Shown: piece by piece, positions 15,001-26,300 of the stretch
Numbering within the stretch: position 1 is the first letter of the stretch
Layout of the letters: each line of letters begins with the position of its first letter
Source of the DNA: Helicoverpa zea
Taxonomy: Eukaryota; Arthropoda; Insecta; Lepidoptera; Noctuidae
Assembly: GCF_022581195.2 (NCBI RefSeq)
Contig: NC_061469.1
Span: 8,984,501 to 9,048,500, forward strand
Reading direction: 5' to 3'
Length of the DNA: 64,000 nucleotides
Program-made: the position numbers and the translations under genes
The notes under the pieces: model-generated
Seen by the model: only the letters and a program-made list of their open reading frames with translations
What the model was told of the DNA's origin: nothing
Database searches by the model: none

Positions 15001-18000
15001 CATTATTAACTTAGGAGAATCGGGCCCCAGACATCCCGGGCCGGACTTACTCAACACTAATCAGGGATAATTATGCACTATTCGCATGCGTACGCATACA
15101 CATTGGTATTTAAACTGCACAAGTATTTAGGGGAATCGTATGTATGTGGATATTAACCTCGTTTGCAGATTCGGCATTTCAATTTTGAATATCTAAGGTA
15201 TTTTAATATCTAATCTAGGTAACTATAGTTGTTTATTAGGTACTATTTTCGGTCATTTCAATATCGGTTATACCTTTTTGTAATTTAAATTATTGCTTAG
15301 GTAGGTAGTAGAAACGTAATGTGCTTTAAATATTTAACAGCTCTAACTTATATCCATAAGTCAACCTGTTAGGGATCTAATCTTTATTACTATATAATTA
15401 AATAATAAATTAATATACATAAAAAATACAAAGTTGTAGTGGATAGATACCTATACCTAGGTAAGGTTTACCGCCTACTTAAGACTATATTGAAACAAAT
15501 ATCAACAGAAACACGCTAGAAGATAGGTATACTTGAAGTAATTAACATAACCCGCTTGTATTTACGTCTACTTACGTGCATTTTGAAAATGTACATAATA
15601 TTGACTTACATTAGCAACCCATAAATTAATAAAATATCTTACCAACGCTATCTAATGCTGCAGGATTGGTAGGAAGATTAACCAAGAACCTAGAACACTT
15701 TCATGCAACTGCAACTCAAACGGCGACTGAATGCACATGGATTTATCTTTAAGAATGACACTTCCTCCTATTCTACTCCGCCCACACGGAGAAGCATTTG
15801 ATTAATTCCCCATTAAAAAAGATAAGTGTGCGTGCTGTCTATAATTAACATAGTAGACAGACGGCTCGCACAACGCATCAGTAAAATAAATAGATGTCAC
15901 TTAATACAAGAAGTAGAACACGCTTAATAAGTGATACGATACGAACTTTCATAAATTAGCACGAGCTCTCAGACTCCAAAGCTATTAAATTAAGAGAAGA
16001 ATAGACGGAAATGAATTCCTAACTAAACTCCTACTACCGTATGTGAGCTTCAGTAACGTCGAGCGAAAGTTGACTTCAACTGCCTAATCATAATAAATAT
16101 CACATAAATCGTATGCTGATTCAAAGCTATAAACATTTGAAATTGATTACGTAGGTAGGTACTCAAAAAATGTGATCAGTAATAGATATCTAAGCATCGT
16201 GACCGACACCGAAAAGAAAATGTCTACCTCTATGGTCTTCCCGCTTAATCATTGCAATTATTCCCACGGAAGAATATTAGTCAGGTTTAAGGTCCAGCAT
16301 GACAGAGAGATAAATCAGCACATTCATTCAACATTATACAACACAAGTAAACAGTATTGTTTATCATCATAACTTGACTCAGTAAGGGCACATTATTGCG
16401 TCCTATCTATAATTTAGCAATCGATGATTACCTACATTCGTAACTCAAACTCGATTTATGAACATGTTGTATGGCATAGAGATTAGGGACAACTGTTACG
16501 AGTTCTCGATTGGAAGATCAATTACTCGAGACCTTTAACTCAATACTATCAACTCGTTATGGGGGTTCCAATCATTTTGGCCATATATCTTCAATTAGGT
16601 CAATGCAACTGTGGATGTCGAAACCAGTTAATAAAAAAATCATTTTTCATCGGTCGTCTAGTGCAGTTTGGAAGTTGATGTATTGATATGAGACGTGGGC
16701 CAATTGTTAGATGGAGGTACATACCCGCTAGTGAAAGTTATAGATTTCCAAAGAATTTAATTACTGCTTCAATAGTTTTGACACAGAGTCGTATAAAATC
16801 TATGAGATATGATACTTACAAATAAGTGCCTAGCTGATTGATGCCATATGCTATAAAAATTATAAGCGTAGCTAAGTGGTATGAGCTTACAGCACAATTT
16901 TTTATGATTATGTCGGAACTGTTTACTGCTGTTATTCAACATATTATCTATTAGTTTTGGCTAGCTTCCGCCCGCGGCTTCACCCGTGTTCTTCACGCAC
17001 AAGAACTAATGTTATTCTGATATATGTATAAGCTATATTACTACATTTACTACCAAGTTTCATCAAAATCAATCTAGTAGTTGCAAGAGGAACAAACATA
17101 ATGTTACGGTCAACTTGAGAAGTCTCACGATTTAAATAGGTCATGAATGGCCTAAATCACAGTACGAGAACAGCACCTACGTACCTTCCTATCTGACTAT
17201 AGGAACTTGTCTTGTCTTGTGTATATGTAGGTAAATATATCGCTATTATCCATGGTTAATTAACACAAGTTGGCCCTAAGCCGGTTTGAACAGTTTATTG
17301 CTCATAATTGCAGCGTATTTTAATTACTATACATATTATGTTCTGAACTTTCCTTCCCTCTAGTATGAGGAGGCTTTTATGGGATTGACGTATCAACTCG
17401 TAAAACTTAACGCATTTCTAAAGGGAGTAAAATTAAATAAAATCTCGCACAGTTGATGCAAAACCACCCTGTTTTTTTACGGTTCCGTAGTCAACTAGGC
17501 AGGACCCTTAATAGTTTCGCTAAGTCTGTATGTCTGTCCGTCCACGTCCGTGCGTCAATAGTCAACCCAGTGACCGTTGCTAACCGTAGAATGCTGATAT
17601 TTGGTAGAAATTGTATATGAATCACGCCGACAGGGTAAAATAAAAAGTGGAAGAAAGGGCAAATCCCCCAAACTGGAACCATTAGCAGCCCTGGACATGC
17701 TCTTTGGTAAGTGCAGTGTGAGCATGGCATTCAATGACCCTCTTGTCGTGGCAATACCGCCGCCAGACATCGCCGAGTCTCGTCCGTTTCTCACTTCTTC
17801 AGCAAGGTGCACCATGGTCATGTCGTCGGTAATTGGGGCAAAATGATGTTGTTTTGTCCCCTTACATCCTCGACTAAGAATATATGTGTGTTCCATCGAA
17901 AACTCTCTGTAATATTAGAACCTAAATCCACTGGCGAGTCAGATTCTCATTTAGTCGTTTCTGTACACACAAACATGTAAATGTTGTCTCGTCGCTCGAT

Positions 18001-21000
18001 AGATGGCGTTGGCGCGTTTAAAATCGCGCTATGGTTTCGTTCCAAGGCGTCAGATAGATGATTATTCGGAACATCCGAGCCCACAGTTACACAGATAAAA
18101 AATAAGCGTTGTTAATAAACAACAAAATTTTTGAAAGCTGTACCCTTTCTGGTACGGCTGTGTAATGTGTAGTGAATTTGCGTAAGGAGATGGCCAAAAA
18201 AAAACCCAGAGTCGACAGAAACTTCGTATATATGGTTGGATTCAGTATAATTTGTAGATTACAAAAAGTACTTCATATCATCTAAAAACCATGGGGTTCT
18301 CTTTTTACAAGGTTTTTTCTATTAAGATTTTAGTACATAAAAAAGCTTAACTTTTCTGTTTCCTGTTCATAAGAAGTTGTGCATAGGGTAAAAACTTTAC
18401 ACTCATGTGTATGTCTGTTAGCACTATACAAGAGCGAAGGTTTAGAGCTGACCTGATCATGGAGAAGAGAGAAGGTCAAAGGAACTCGGCAATGGTAAAT
18501 ATTAACTACCTCGTGTTTGGGCTCATATTATTCGCATTGACAAGAACTTTTCAGTTATGCGAATAGTGACTAAAAATCTAAAAATAATTAAAAAAAAAAA
18601 ATTTCTTTCTTTCTTCATTCATTCTTTTTTATCAACCTTTGCCAGTTCAGAAGTTTACACATAACAGGGAAACCTCTTCAAGTAGGTAAGGTCGGTACTC
18701 AATCGTATCTGGAGTGGTTCATGTGAATAGTGCAATGGGTGGGGGTCAAACTCAAGACCTTTACATTACTAGGCAAACTCTGTAACTATGGGGATATTAC
18801 TATTCGCATGTATAATGTTATAGTTCGGCCATTCAGAGAATGCGTTCCTGACACGTCGCGATTGAACTGACGACGTAACTTTGCAATGGCGTTGCAGTTA
18901 CGATAAAAATATTTTTGCTGGTTGTTTACCGTTTTAACAATTGAGGAGCATTAAAACAACATTATTATATCAATAATCAATGAATGTAGTTACGTCGTCA
19001 GTTCAATCGCGACGTGTCAGGAACGCATTCTCTGAATGGCCGAACTATAGTATACCTTGTTTTTGATGGTCCTTTATGTAAATAATCTTTAAAATCAACA
19101 GAAATTCAACATAACCTATTTTTGTGAAAATATGATATAGCTCCTATACCCCATGGATTTCAGGCTTGACTTTTTGGCACCATCAAAGGTCTATCATAAC
19201 GAACCCATTGGTACCCATTTCGTTGCTGTCGATTCTGGGTTTTTTTACTATGAAAATTTGGCCATCTCCTTTACATCTGCAAGTTATTCTTTCATAATTT
19301 CATACCGTCATCTCGGAAAGTGTAGTTTGGCTCTTCGATATCTTCGATTTCGCAAACGCCGCAAAGTGATTTGAATTTAGATCATCGAGTGCAATACTTC
19401 ATTTATGACAATCTTGATTTTTTAAACAAATACATAAGTATTACAAAAAATAAACTACTGCCTAAAATAAATTAAGTAATCTTAATCAACAAATTAAGTA
19501 TTTTTTATTATTGTGTTTAGATCGATTTTTAACCTCATTTCATTTTTAAACTGACTTTTTAAATAAATAAACTTTAATAGGTAAGTACTTGCTTTTAATT
19601 TGATACTCATATGCGTGCGCGCGCCATTTTCTTTTTTGCATTTAGTTGGTAATTTCCTCGATGGGGGGGATGAAAAGTTACGTGTTGCATTCTAGTGCAA
19701 AGATTTTTCACCTTGTGCACTTTTGACTCCATCGCTGTCGCTCAAAATTCTTATTTTTGAAACACTCGTTACGCTCGTGTTTCAATTTTAGAATCCTTCG
19801 CTTGCACGGTCATGAAAATTGAGGACGCCGTTAAAAAGCAAGTTTGCACTCTTGTGCACCAGGGCGCAACCTATTTTAAATCTATGGTGGGCACAGCGAC
19901 CTATGTGACATTCCTTCGGATAGGCTATCACATTCGAGCTAGATTAGGTATAGGCATGTTTTACAAATAGTAATTTTGGTATACGCCAAACCATTAATCG
20001 TACGCCAACTAACAAAGCTTATCAAAAACAATACGTGCCCAAATTCTTCTCTGAAATATAAAAACATCCGGGTAACATTTTGCGAACTATCAAAAATTAT
20101 TAGATAATGTAGGTGGTAAAGCAGTTATTACCTAGGCATATTGTTTAGTATTCATATTTAGAGTGAACATGTCACAAAGCGAAAGGAGTCTGAGCTCAAT
20201 TGGCGTGAGCAGACCTTGGCCGGGATCCAGGCGAGTCATGCACCAAGCAGACGGACAAAGCTTACAATGGTTACAAGCTTTGTCATTCTCTAGCTGGCCC
20301 TACTCCTGTCCAGGGGCTTGATTCTGATAATTCTACTTAAGCGACATACGATTCACATCCCACTGATATCCAATCACGACTCAATTACGATTGAACTTTG
20401 TGGCATTCCGCTATTTTTTCTTTTTAAATAAACGTTTTTATTCTTTTATCAAATTGTCTGCAAATGATTTACGATTGCAATATGATTGTAGAGCATACGA
20501 GGTACCCTATAGACCAAATAGCAGGAAAATGAAAACCAATGAAGTGTCATTGTAATACGAACGGTCTTATTAGTAGCAGAATGCCCGCTAAGGTTAAAAC
20601 TGCTATTGAGATTCAATTGTTATCCAATTGTCACATTATAAACTTAGCAGAATTGAGTCTCAGCAAATCCAGTCCAGAAATCACTTAATTAATACGGCGA
20701 CTTCAAAAACATTAAGTAGCAGTTTTCATCTCAGTAGGTCACATTGTCGCGATCACTTTAATAAACTCTAATAGTCTCTATGTTTGACTTTAGTTCGTAA
20801 AAGTGACACAGTGCACGCGACGGATCTTTGTAACTGTAACACATCACACTTCGACTAAATATAGAAATAGTCCTATATTTAACTAAACTGATTAACCGTT
20901 AGTTAGACATAGAGACAACGAACATAGTTCACATAGCTCGTCTAATCGTTAGGCACTTTTACAGGTACTGCCCACCCATAAGATCTGGGACCCGATTTTC

Positions 21001-22639
21001 CTAATTTTACTTAAGCGACATACGATTCACATTCGACTGAGATTCAATCACGACTCAATTACGATTGAAGCGTATGTGGCATTCCGCTATTTTTTCATGG
21101 AAATATACGTTTTTATCCATTTCTGTCATTTAACATCATCCTCCGATGAGGTTAAAGGATGATGTTAAATGACAGAAAAGGATAAAACGTATATTTCCAT
21201 GAAAAAAAAAATAATAAATTTCTGTCATTTAACGATGAATCATTTTGTCAGCAAATGATTTACGATTGCAATATGATTGTAGAGCAAACTACCGTATAGA
21301 CCAAAATCACCAAAATGTCAGACCAATCGCAAACCAATCGAATGTCGTTGGAATACGATTGGTCTTATATTAGTAGCAGAATGCCCGATATGGTTAAAAC
21401 TGCTATTGCGATCATATTGCGATTCGATTTCTATTAAATTTTGACATTATTAACTTAGGAGAATCGGGCCCCTGTGCATCTCTCGTTTGAGCAAAATTAC
21501 ACTTCGATAACCGTCAAAATAAATAAGTGCGTTAATTTATCTTTAATTGTAGTATTTGTTAGATATTCTACAACGCTATTGGATTTTCCTTATTGACACA
21601 AAAGTTTATCTAAACAAAAACAAATAGCGCGGACACTATTATCTGTTTATTGCCAAACTGTTCACTAACAAGCACCTCGCTCCCATAAATCCCAAAGCTA
21701 CGAAATACCATATTTGGTCCAATTATCGTGGTCACAAAACAAACTAAGTGCTCGTTAAATATGCGCGTGCGCAAAACGTGCCCGAGAAGGTGCGAAAAGC
21801 ACGCGTTAATGCAACACCTTAGGGCAATAAACTTTCGTATTGATGGCTACTGGACAATAATGTCACAAGCGTTTGGTGGGAACCAACTTACGCGGCCCAA
21901 ACATAAAGTTCTCATATTAATTTTAATGATATTATAAGCACGCCTAGTTAGTTGTTTTCTAGTAATTAAATTGATAAGCGAGTCTTTGCTCTAATAATGT
22001 ATGACTTAATTCCATTGACCCGAATGTCATATTATACTGATTAATTAACAAAACAATCAGTTACCTATTTTTATGATACACAATTAATAATGTATCAATT
22101 TTCTTTAAAATTTTAAGCCTGACAATACATAGCAAAAAGCTTTTTTATTGAATGCAGGCACGCGTTTTACTGGCATCTGATGGTGTTTTTTTTTTTCATT
22201 TAAGTATGTTTATTGTAAGTATATTTTTAATCCATTGTGGTTCCTATATTTCTTACATAATAATACGAAGAAAGCTTTAACTAACGCTGATAATTTGCAT
22301 TTTGGATAATTTTGAACCAAATTCCAATTTGATTCGGAAATATTTTATTGCGAGTCAATTCAATATTTGAATAGTTTAGAATTTTAATGCTGAGAAGATT
22401 AATATAACTCAAAAATAGACCGCGTTAATGCGAAGTTCTTAGGAAGTGTAAATAAAATCCCTATCATGGAACATGGAATGTAGTTAATTAAACGATGCCT
22501 ATGGAAGACTATCTTGTACCTGTGACATTTTATTATAGCATCTCATTTAAAATGATAATCAAGTGCGACACGTTCGTGTTATTATAATCTCATCTCGGAT
22601 AAAATAAAAAAAAGTACTTACCGGGCTGGATATCGCCAT
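12..22639 (-). CDS. Secreted coiled-coil protein, 5' part (gene runs off the left edge)
   Basis: Exons in transcript order are 22622-22639, 12486-12550, 874-1093, 350-571 and 12-210, each with GT-AG borders and compatible phases, giving about 241 codons before the window ends. Exon 1 encodes only six residues (MAISSP). Joined to exon 2 it gives a signal peptide with hydrophobic core RLWWLAMALLLWA, followed by a single Cys. After it comes a charged, heptad-like helical region rich in Lys, Glu and Leu (for example LDKKHRTLEPLKGMISRLDE), a short AlaPro stretch (LAPAPAPPADL), then more helix. I infer secretion and oligomerisation through a coiled coil. A C-terminal domain, perhaps fibrinogen-like as in arthropod fibrinogen-related proteins, would lie outside the window, and nothing here proves it. 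The family is not recognised. The start is chosen because the ATG in exon 1 is in frame and makes a complete signal peptide. Confidence 0.7.
2518..2872 (+). mobile_element. MITE family A (GGGGCCCGATTCTCC), copy 1
   Basis: This is a 355-bp element with inverted ends GGGGCCCGATTCTCCTAA and TTAGGAGAATCGGGCCCC. The interior shares words with the other six copies (AATGATTTACGATT, CGATTGGTCTTATATTAG, AGCAGAATGCCCGATA). It has no coding capacity. It is shorter than the ~385-399 bp full copies because it lacks part of the left arm. No convincing target-site duplication is visible, so the superfamily is not assigned. Confidence 0.85.
3121..3811. mobile_element. PIF/Harbinger-like non-autonomous DNA transposon
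   Basis: A 691-bp element with imperfect inverted ends (GGCATCGTTCAGACCAAACG on the left; the right end in reverse begins GGGATTGTTCACACCAAACG), continuing through GTATTGTCSGCCGCTGACTG. It is flanked on both sides by TTA, the three-base target duplication of PIF/Harbinger elements. The interior is GC-rich, with three short overlapping frames and no transposase. Confidence 0.75.
3917..4073 (-). mobile_element. Helitron 3'-end fragment
   Basis: It reads CTAG followed by the GC hairpin sequence CCGCCCGCGGCTTCGCCCGCG. This is the inverted form of the terminal hairpin-CTAG typical of lepidopteran Helitrons. The body is truncated at the border of the next Helitron. Confidence 0.6.
4077..6494 (-). 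mobile_element. Non-autonomous Helitron, tandem copy 1
   Basis: The element reads in the minus direction. Its 5' end is TCTATACATATAATAAATC (right side) and its 3' end is the hairpin CGCGTACGAAGTCGCGGGC followed by CTAG (left side). It sits between A and T as Helitrons do, although here the right neighbour is the next copy. It carries a degraded SINE (about 4420-4745), a 122-bp tandem repeat block and a CAGACATA microsatellite at 6340-6380. No Rep/helicase gene is visible. Confidence 0.65.
5720..6215. repeat. 122-bp tandem repeat, about four units
   Basis: The marker GTTCCACATCAGGTGTT recurs at 5720, 5842, 5964 and 6086, a constant 122-bp spacing. Each unit also contains CTTTTGCTAGAAC-like and TATAGTCTAGCTGGGC-like words. 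The last unit is the most diverged. Confidence 0.85.
6495..8813 (-). mobile_element. Non-autonomous Helitron, tandem copy 2
   Basis: This is a head-to-tail second copy of the preceding element, clearly very similar along its length. It has the same CTAG plus hairpin on the left and the same TATAGA end on the right, followed by T. It is about 100 bp shorter, mainly because it has one fewer 122-bp unit. Its SINE passenger (about 6838-7210) keeps more of the tRNA-like head than copy 1. Confidence 0.68.
8161..8560. repeat. 122-bp tandem repeat, about three units
   Basis: The marker GTTCCACATCAGGTGTT starts at 8161, 8283 and 8405, with 122-bp spacing. This corresponds to the array in the neighbouring Helitron but with one unit fewer. 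Confidence 0.85.
8953..9140. mobile_element. Tourist-like MITE (CGGCCAGTTTCTTC)
   Basis: A 188-bp element made almost entirely of two inverted arms (CGGCCAGTTTCTTCATCAAA on the left, the inverse on the right, continuing through AGTTAAAGTTATGGC). It is flanked by TTA on both sides. The TTA duplication and the GGCCAGT terminus fit PIF/Harbinger-derived MITEs. Confidence 0.78.
9498..9896 (+). mobile_element. MITE family A, copy 2
   Basis: A near full-length copy (399 bp) with both inverted ends intact and the same orientation as copy 1. Left arm words TTACTTAAGCG and ATACGATTCACGTTCGACT are present. Confidence 0.88.
10556..10951 (-). mobile_element. MITE family A, copy 3 (inverted)
   Basis: A 396-bp copy in the opposite orientation. 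It begins with the right-arm sequence (TTAATATTGTCAAAATCGAA) and ends with the left-arm sequence GCTTAAGTAAAATTAGGAGA. Confidence 0.88.
11657..12042 (-). mobile_element. MITE family A, copy 4 (inverted)
   Basis: A 386-bp copy in the same orientation as copy 3, 705 bp away from it. It has one terminal substitution (GGGGCTCGATTC) and is otherwise very similar to the full-length copies. Confidence 0.88.
14644..15028 (+). mobile_element. MITE family A, copy 5
   Basis: A 385-bp copy with both ends GGGGCCCGATTCTCC and its inverse intact. The interior is close to that of copy 2. Confidence 0.88.
16961..17101 (-). mobile_element. Helitron fragment
   Basis: CTAG is followed by CTTCCGCCCGCGGCTTCACC and then a short body ending in AGTAGTTGCAAGAGGAACAAACATA, a common internal segment of lepidopteran Helitron-type repeats. 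It is truncated on its 5' side. Confidence 0.55.
18819..19049. mobile_element. 231-bp MITE (TATAGTTCGGCC)
   Basis: The left end TATAGTTCGGCCATTCAGAG and the inverse right end extend as near-perfect arms of about 60 bp (through AATGCGTTCCTGACACGTCG). The centre is short and AT-rich. The outer TATA could include a TA target duplication. Superfamily not assigned. Confidence 0.8.
20313..20660 (+). mobile_element. MITE family A, copy 6 (old, diverged)
   Basis: This is a degenerate copy. Its ends read GGGGCTTGATTCTGATAA and TTAGCAGAATTGAGTCTC. Shared core words (ATACGATTCACAT, GCTATTTTTTC, AGCAGAATGCCCG) remain, but several internal deletions and many substitutions are present. It marks an earlier wave of the family. 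Confidence 0.75.
20987..21472 (+). mobile_element. MITE family A, copy 7 with internal inverted duplication
   Basis: A 486-bp copy, about 100 bp longer than its relatives. The extra sequence at about 21135-21234 is an inverted copy of the element's own left half (arms 21091-21142 and 21156-21208), followed by a direct repeat of TTTCTGTCATTTAAC. The terminal repeats are otherwise standard, with one change (GGGACCCGATTTTCC). Confidence 0.85.
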
Positions 22640-23339
22640 GCCGCCCTTTTAATTCTAATTTAAACTAGGAAGCACCCTTTGTTCGTTTTAGCGTAGCACT
22701 GGGTCGTGCGCGGAGATGATTCTAAATTAGCTCGAGTGTGAGTGCGTTCGCGCGCGCTGTCTGCTGCGAACTGACGATGAACTTTATAGAGCTGCGCCGG
22801 CGCCGGTTGCAGGCCGTCAATGCGCCTGCTTATAATCACTTATTAACGTATATTTCGATCAACATTCCAAGGGTTGAGATGCCTGTATATTTGGACACTA
22901 TCGGTCAATCGGTGCACAGTTTGTTAATCCCTTTATTAATTTAAGGATCAAGTGATCTCTGCCGCCGCTCTTATTAATCTGCTTACAAACACGTCTCTGT
23001 TGTCCAAATTAAAGTCACCTTTGATAATATCCTTATGGGACATTGCTCTCTAATTTCGGTTAAGTCAACATAAGTGTTGGCGCCAGGCGCTATCTTTGAA
23101 GCGCCCGGTTATATTTTTTTAGCCTCGTTAGATGCTGCAAATTACTACATCGCACAAATTGTTATCATCATTAGACTTAAATTGTTTCAGATAGCTTATT
23201 ATAAAATGTTGGAATAACGGGATCATTGCAAGTCTCTGTGAAATTAAGAATAAAGGATAACGAACAGCAAGCAATGCATACGATGCGATAAAAGGTCACA
23301 AGATTAAATCAAACAAGCAAGGCCGCTTCCCGTATAGAT
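22640..23339. other. Intergenic spacer between two minus-strand genes
   Basis: This 700-bp stretch should hold the 3' UTR of the zinc-finger gene on its right side. On its left it should hold the promoter and 5' UTR of the coiled-coil gene; a GC-rich patch with CGCGCGCG lies near 22745-22755. No coding signal was found. Confidence 0.5.
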
Positions 23340-23344
23340 TTATT
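23339..23344 (-). promoter_or_regulatory. AATAAA poly(A) signal overlapping the stop codon
   Basis: The end of the zinc-finger gene reads CAA TAA ATC, so the stop codon lies inside an AATAAA hexamer. No other minus-strand AATAAA was noticed in the following 130 bases, so the mature 3' UTR may be very short. Confidence 0.45.
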
Positions 23345-26300
23345 GAACTTTTCTGATATTTCTATGTACAATTCTCTTATGCCTACTGACGCAGCCGGCA
23401 GTGCGGAACGTTTTGCCGCATTCCTCACAGCTGAAGGGTCTCTCGTCCGTATGAGTTCGATAGTGAACTCGCAAGATGTCCATAGTATTGAATCGCTTCC
23501 CGCATGTCTCACACTCGTATTTCCTCTCGTTGGCGTGGTACACAAAATGTCTTCTATATTGCGCCAATATATGAAACGTTTTTCCACAAACTTCGCAAGT
23601 TTTCTTAGGTGTAGGATCGTGAACCGCTTTATGTATAATCAGACCGCTTTTGAATTTGAACTTTTTATCGCACACATTGCAAGAGTATAGTTTGCCAGTA
23701 GAGTGTGCATCTAGGTGACTGACGAGGTTTCGCGTATGTTTGCCACAGATTTCGCAAACCTTCCAGTAGTCGTATCTCAATTTTCGGACTTTTTTCTTCT
23801 TTCTTATCACATTCTCCTTCTTTACTTTGGGTTTTGGATCGTTTAGTTGGCCGTCATTTGGTACGTCACCAATTGGTTCGAAAGTCACATCTATTTCATC
23901 AGCATCATGCATGTCGTGGTCTTGTATACTTTCGTGTTGTGTGTCATGTGGGTCTTGTTTGTCGATGACTTCCACTTTGATATGTCTGGCAGAACTTCGG
24001 AGTACTTTATCTGCATCTTGACATTTCCGTCTGAATTTGTAAGCGTTTTCTAACTCTTGTAAGCAGTTCAAGCATATTCGCAATGGTAAGTCATCTGTTT
24101 TTTCCACCTAGGAGAAATAAAAAATCATTAGATTATGCATATATTTATATATTAATACACAGTATTTTAAAAGTATGTCTTACCTCGATACCTCCAATAA
24201 TTTTAAGTTTGTATGCCACATCGAAACCGTCGTCATCTTTTTGTTCAAATATGTCTACACAAGCTTCTAGATTGGAGCATGACCTACACCGGTCATGCTC
24301 ATCGACTTCATGCTTAGGTTTCACTTGTTCTAGTTTCTGTTTAAGATCTAAAAGTTTCATATCATCTTCATAATCGTCATCGTTAGTGACGTCAGCGAAA
24401 TGGTCTTGGCTGTCTTGTATAGCTTGTTTTTTGATTGCGTGCTTTTCTCGAATTTCTGAATAGCGGCTCATAGCCTCGAAGAAGGGCCACTGTTCATTCA
24501 GAATGCCTTTGTTAGCAAATTTCGTTTTCCACTGCAAAGAAGATAATGAGTAAGAATACGCCGTCATATGATGAAAAATTTCTAGTCGTTAAATTGTATT
24601 TCATTTTTTCAACAAAAAAACTTACCCTAAATGTTTTAATAAGATGAACCCATATTTCTTGTAAGTCTAACAAACTGTGGTCCAGTGGTATGCCAATCGT
24701 TCTCAGCATTTTTTCTACCTCACTAAGAAAAATAAAAATCTATGAGTTTCTGCGATATTTGGTAAACTTATAATAAACTCTGCTCTGGCATTAATTAACG
24801 TAACTTACCGCCATCCGCTATATTGGTCCTTTGTTGATTTAAATATATGTTCTAAATCTGTCCGTGCACTAATTAAGTTGAAAATCCATTCTTCTTGCCC
24901 TGAATAAAGAATAATGTTCGTTGAAGATTACAACAATAAACAATTTAAGATCATCATATTTAATGCAAAGTTAGTTGATTTAACGGAACAAGAATCTTTT
25001 ATTTAAAATCTTGGTGATGCTAATTTGAAGACAAATATCAACAAGGAAAGGTAACCGTGTTATTAATACTTACAATCGCCGAGAGGATTCAAACTGAGTG
25101 TCGATGATTCACCCAAGTACAGTTCAAACAGGTTGTGGTACACCCACGCTTTATTGTTCGTCGCTTTTGCTTTTTGATATTCCTAAAAAAAGATTCGATC
25201 ATAATCGACTTCAATACAAAAAATAGGGTTTGTATTCTGTGTTTTCGTGGTGTTCCGTCGCTTCCGCGGGCAAGTGTCACAAGATCGCACAGTGACACAG
25301 TGCGTAGTGAAGATTAACATAGATTTAAGTTTTTTATATACTAATAATTTTGTATAATATAATATGTATGTTAGTCTTTAAGGTATATCTCTGGACTAAT
25401 GCAGCCTGAGCCAAATAAAGGTGATTTGATTTGATTTATGATTCGACAGAATTTATGTAGTTCTGCAATTTTCTCTCAATATGTTTATACAACTGAGTAC
25501 TCTCTCGATCTTTTTTATAATTTTTTAGAGTACCTGCTCCAAGCACATCAAAACTTACCGCAAACGTTGCCGTCCATTTCCTTCCCAATTCTCTCGACGT
25601 TAAAGTTTTAGGAAATCCATATTCTTCTATCATAATTCTTGACATTTCACTGTGAAGAAGAACGAAAATAGGTAAATTGTTTAGTTGGAAAATTAATTAA
25701 GACGACAATAAAAATTAAAAAAAAATTGATGTATTTGATTGAACTGTCTAAAGCTTTCGATAACCTCAGCTATAACAGCGTTATGTTTAAAGCGTAATAC
25801 TTTGAAGAGCAATGAATAATAATAATATAATAATTTATTTAATCAGATAACATAGATCCATAATGGTTAGTAACAATAGACTTATAAACTATGTTAGTAG
25901 GTACTTTAAACATGTCAATTTATTTTACTGTCCCAACTACTATTTTCACCCAGAGCGAGTGTATCGGACACTGATATTTACTTGCCACTATTTTCAAGAT
26001 GTCGTTGCTACTACCGCGCACTCTGGCCAGCATCGATGCCACACGCTTGCGTCTTAATGCATAGAAATCATCTATGCGTGCTTCGGCAAACATCGAGGAC
26101 GCACTACAGAACCGCGGCAATCTCAACAACATCCTGAGTACATTATTATATTGTACGCGCAGAGCGCTGTATGAGTATAATTGACCCACAGGCTGCTGGT
26201 GTAAAACGATTGACAATAAGCTTTAAATAGCGCTAACTTGACTTGCACCGTACAACGAGCAAACCTGCGAGCCAACATGTTCCCCCGGACAGCCAGCGCC

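Larger units (their letters stand above)
12551..22621 (-). other. 10.1-kb intron 1 of the coiled-coil gene
   Basis: This intron separates the six-codon first coding exon from the rest of the signal peptide. It holds three more MITE copies of the GGGGCCCGATTC family, a Helitron end, a 231-bp MITE at 18819-19049 and a common lepidopteran repeat around 17480-17650 (GGTTCCGTAGTCAAC and TCTGTCCGTCCACGTCCG motifs). Nothing else recognisable was found in 12551-14643, 15029-16960, 17650-18818, 19050-20312 or 21473-22621. Confidence 0.65.

Noticed and set aside
17555..17896. 113-codon minus-strand frame with a plus-strand partner at 17601-17846
   Set aside because: It overlaps a known type of interspersed lepidopteran repeat (GTTCCGTAGTCAAC...). 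The two strands are open together and no motif is seen.
22738..22944. 68-codon plus-strand frame near the coiled-coil gene promoter
   Set aside because: There are no motifs or splice context, and it lies in the likely 5' flank of a minus-strand gene.
23343..24053. Plus-strand open frames opposite the zinc-finger exons
   Set aside because: They are shadows of the C2H2/ZAD coding sequence on the other strand.
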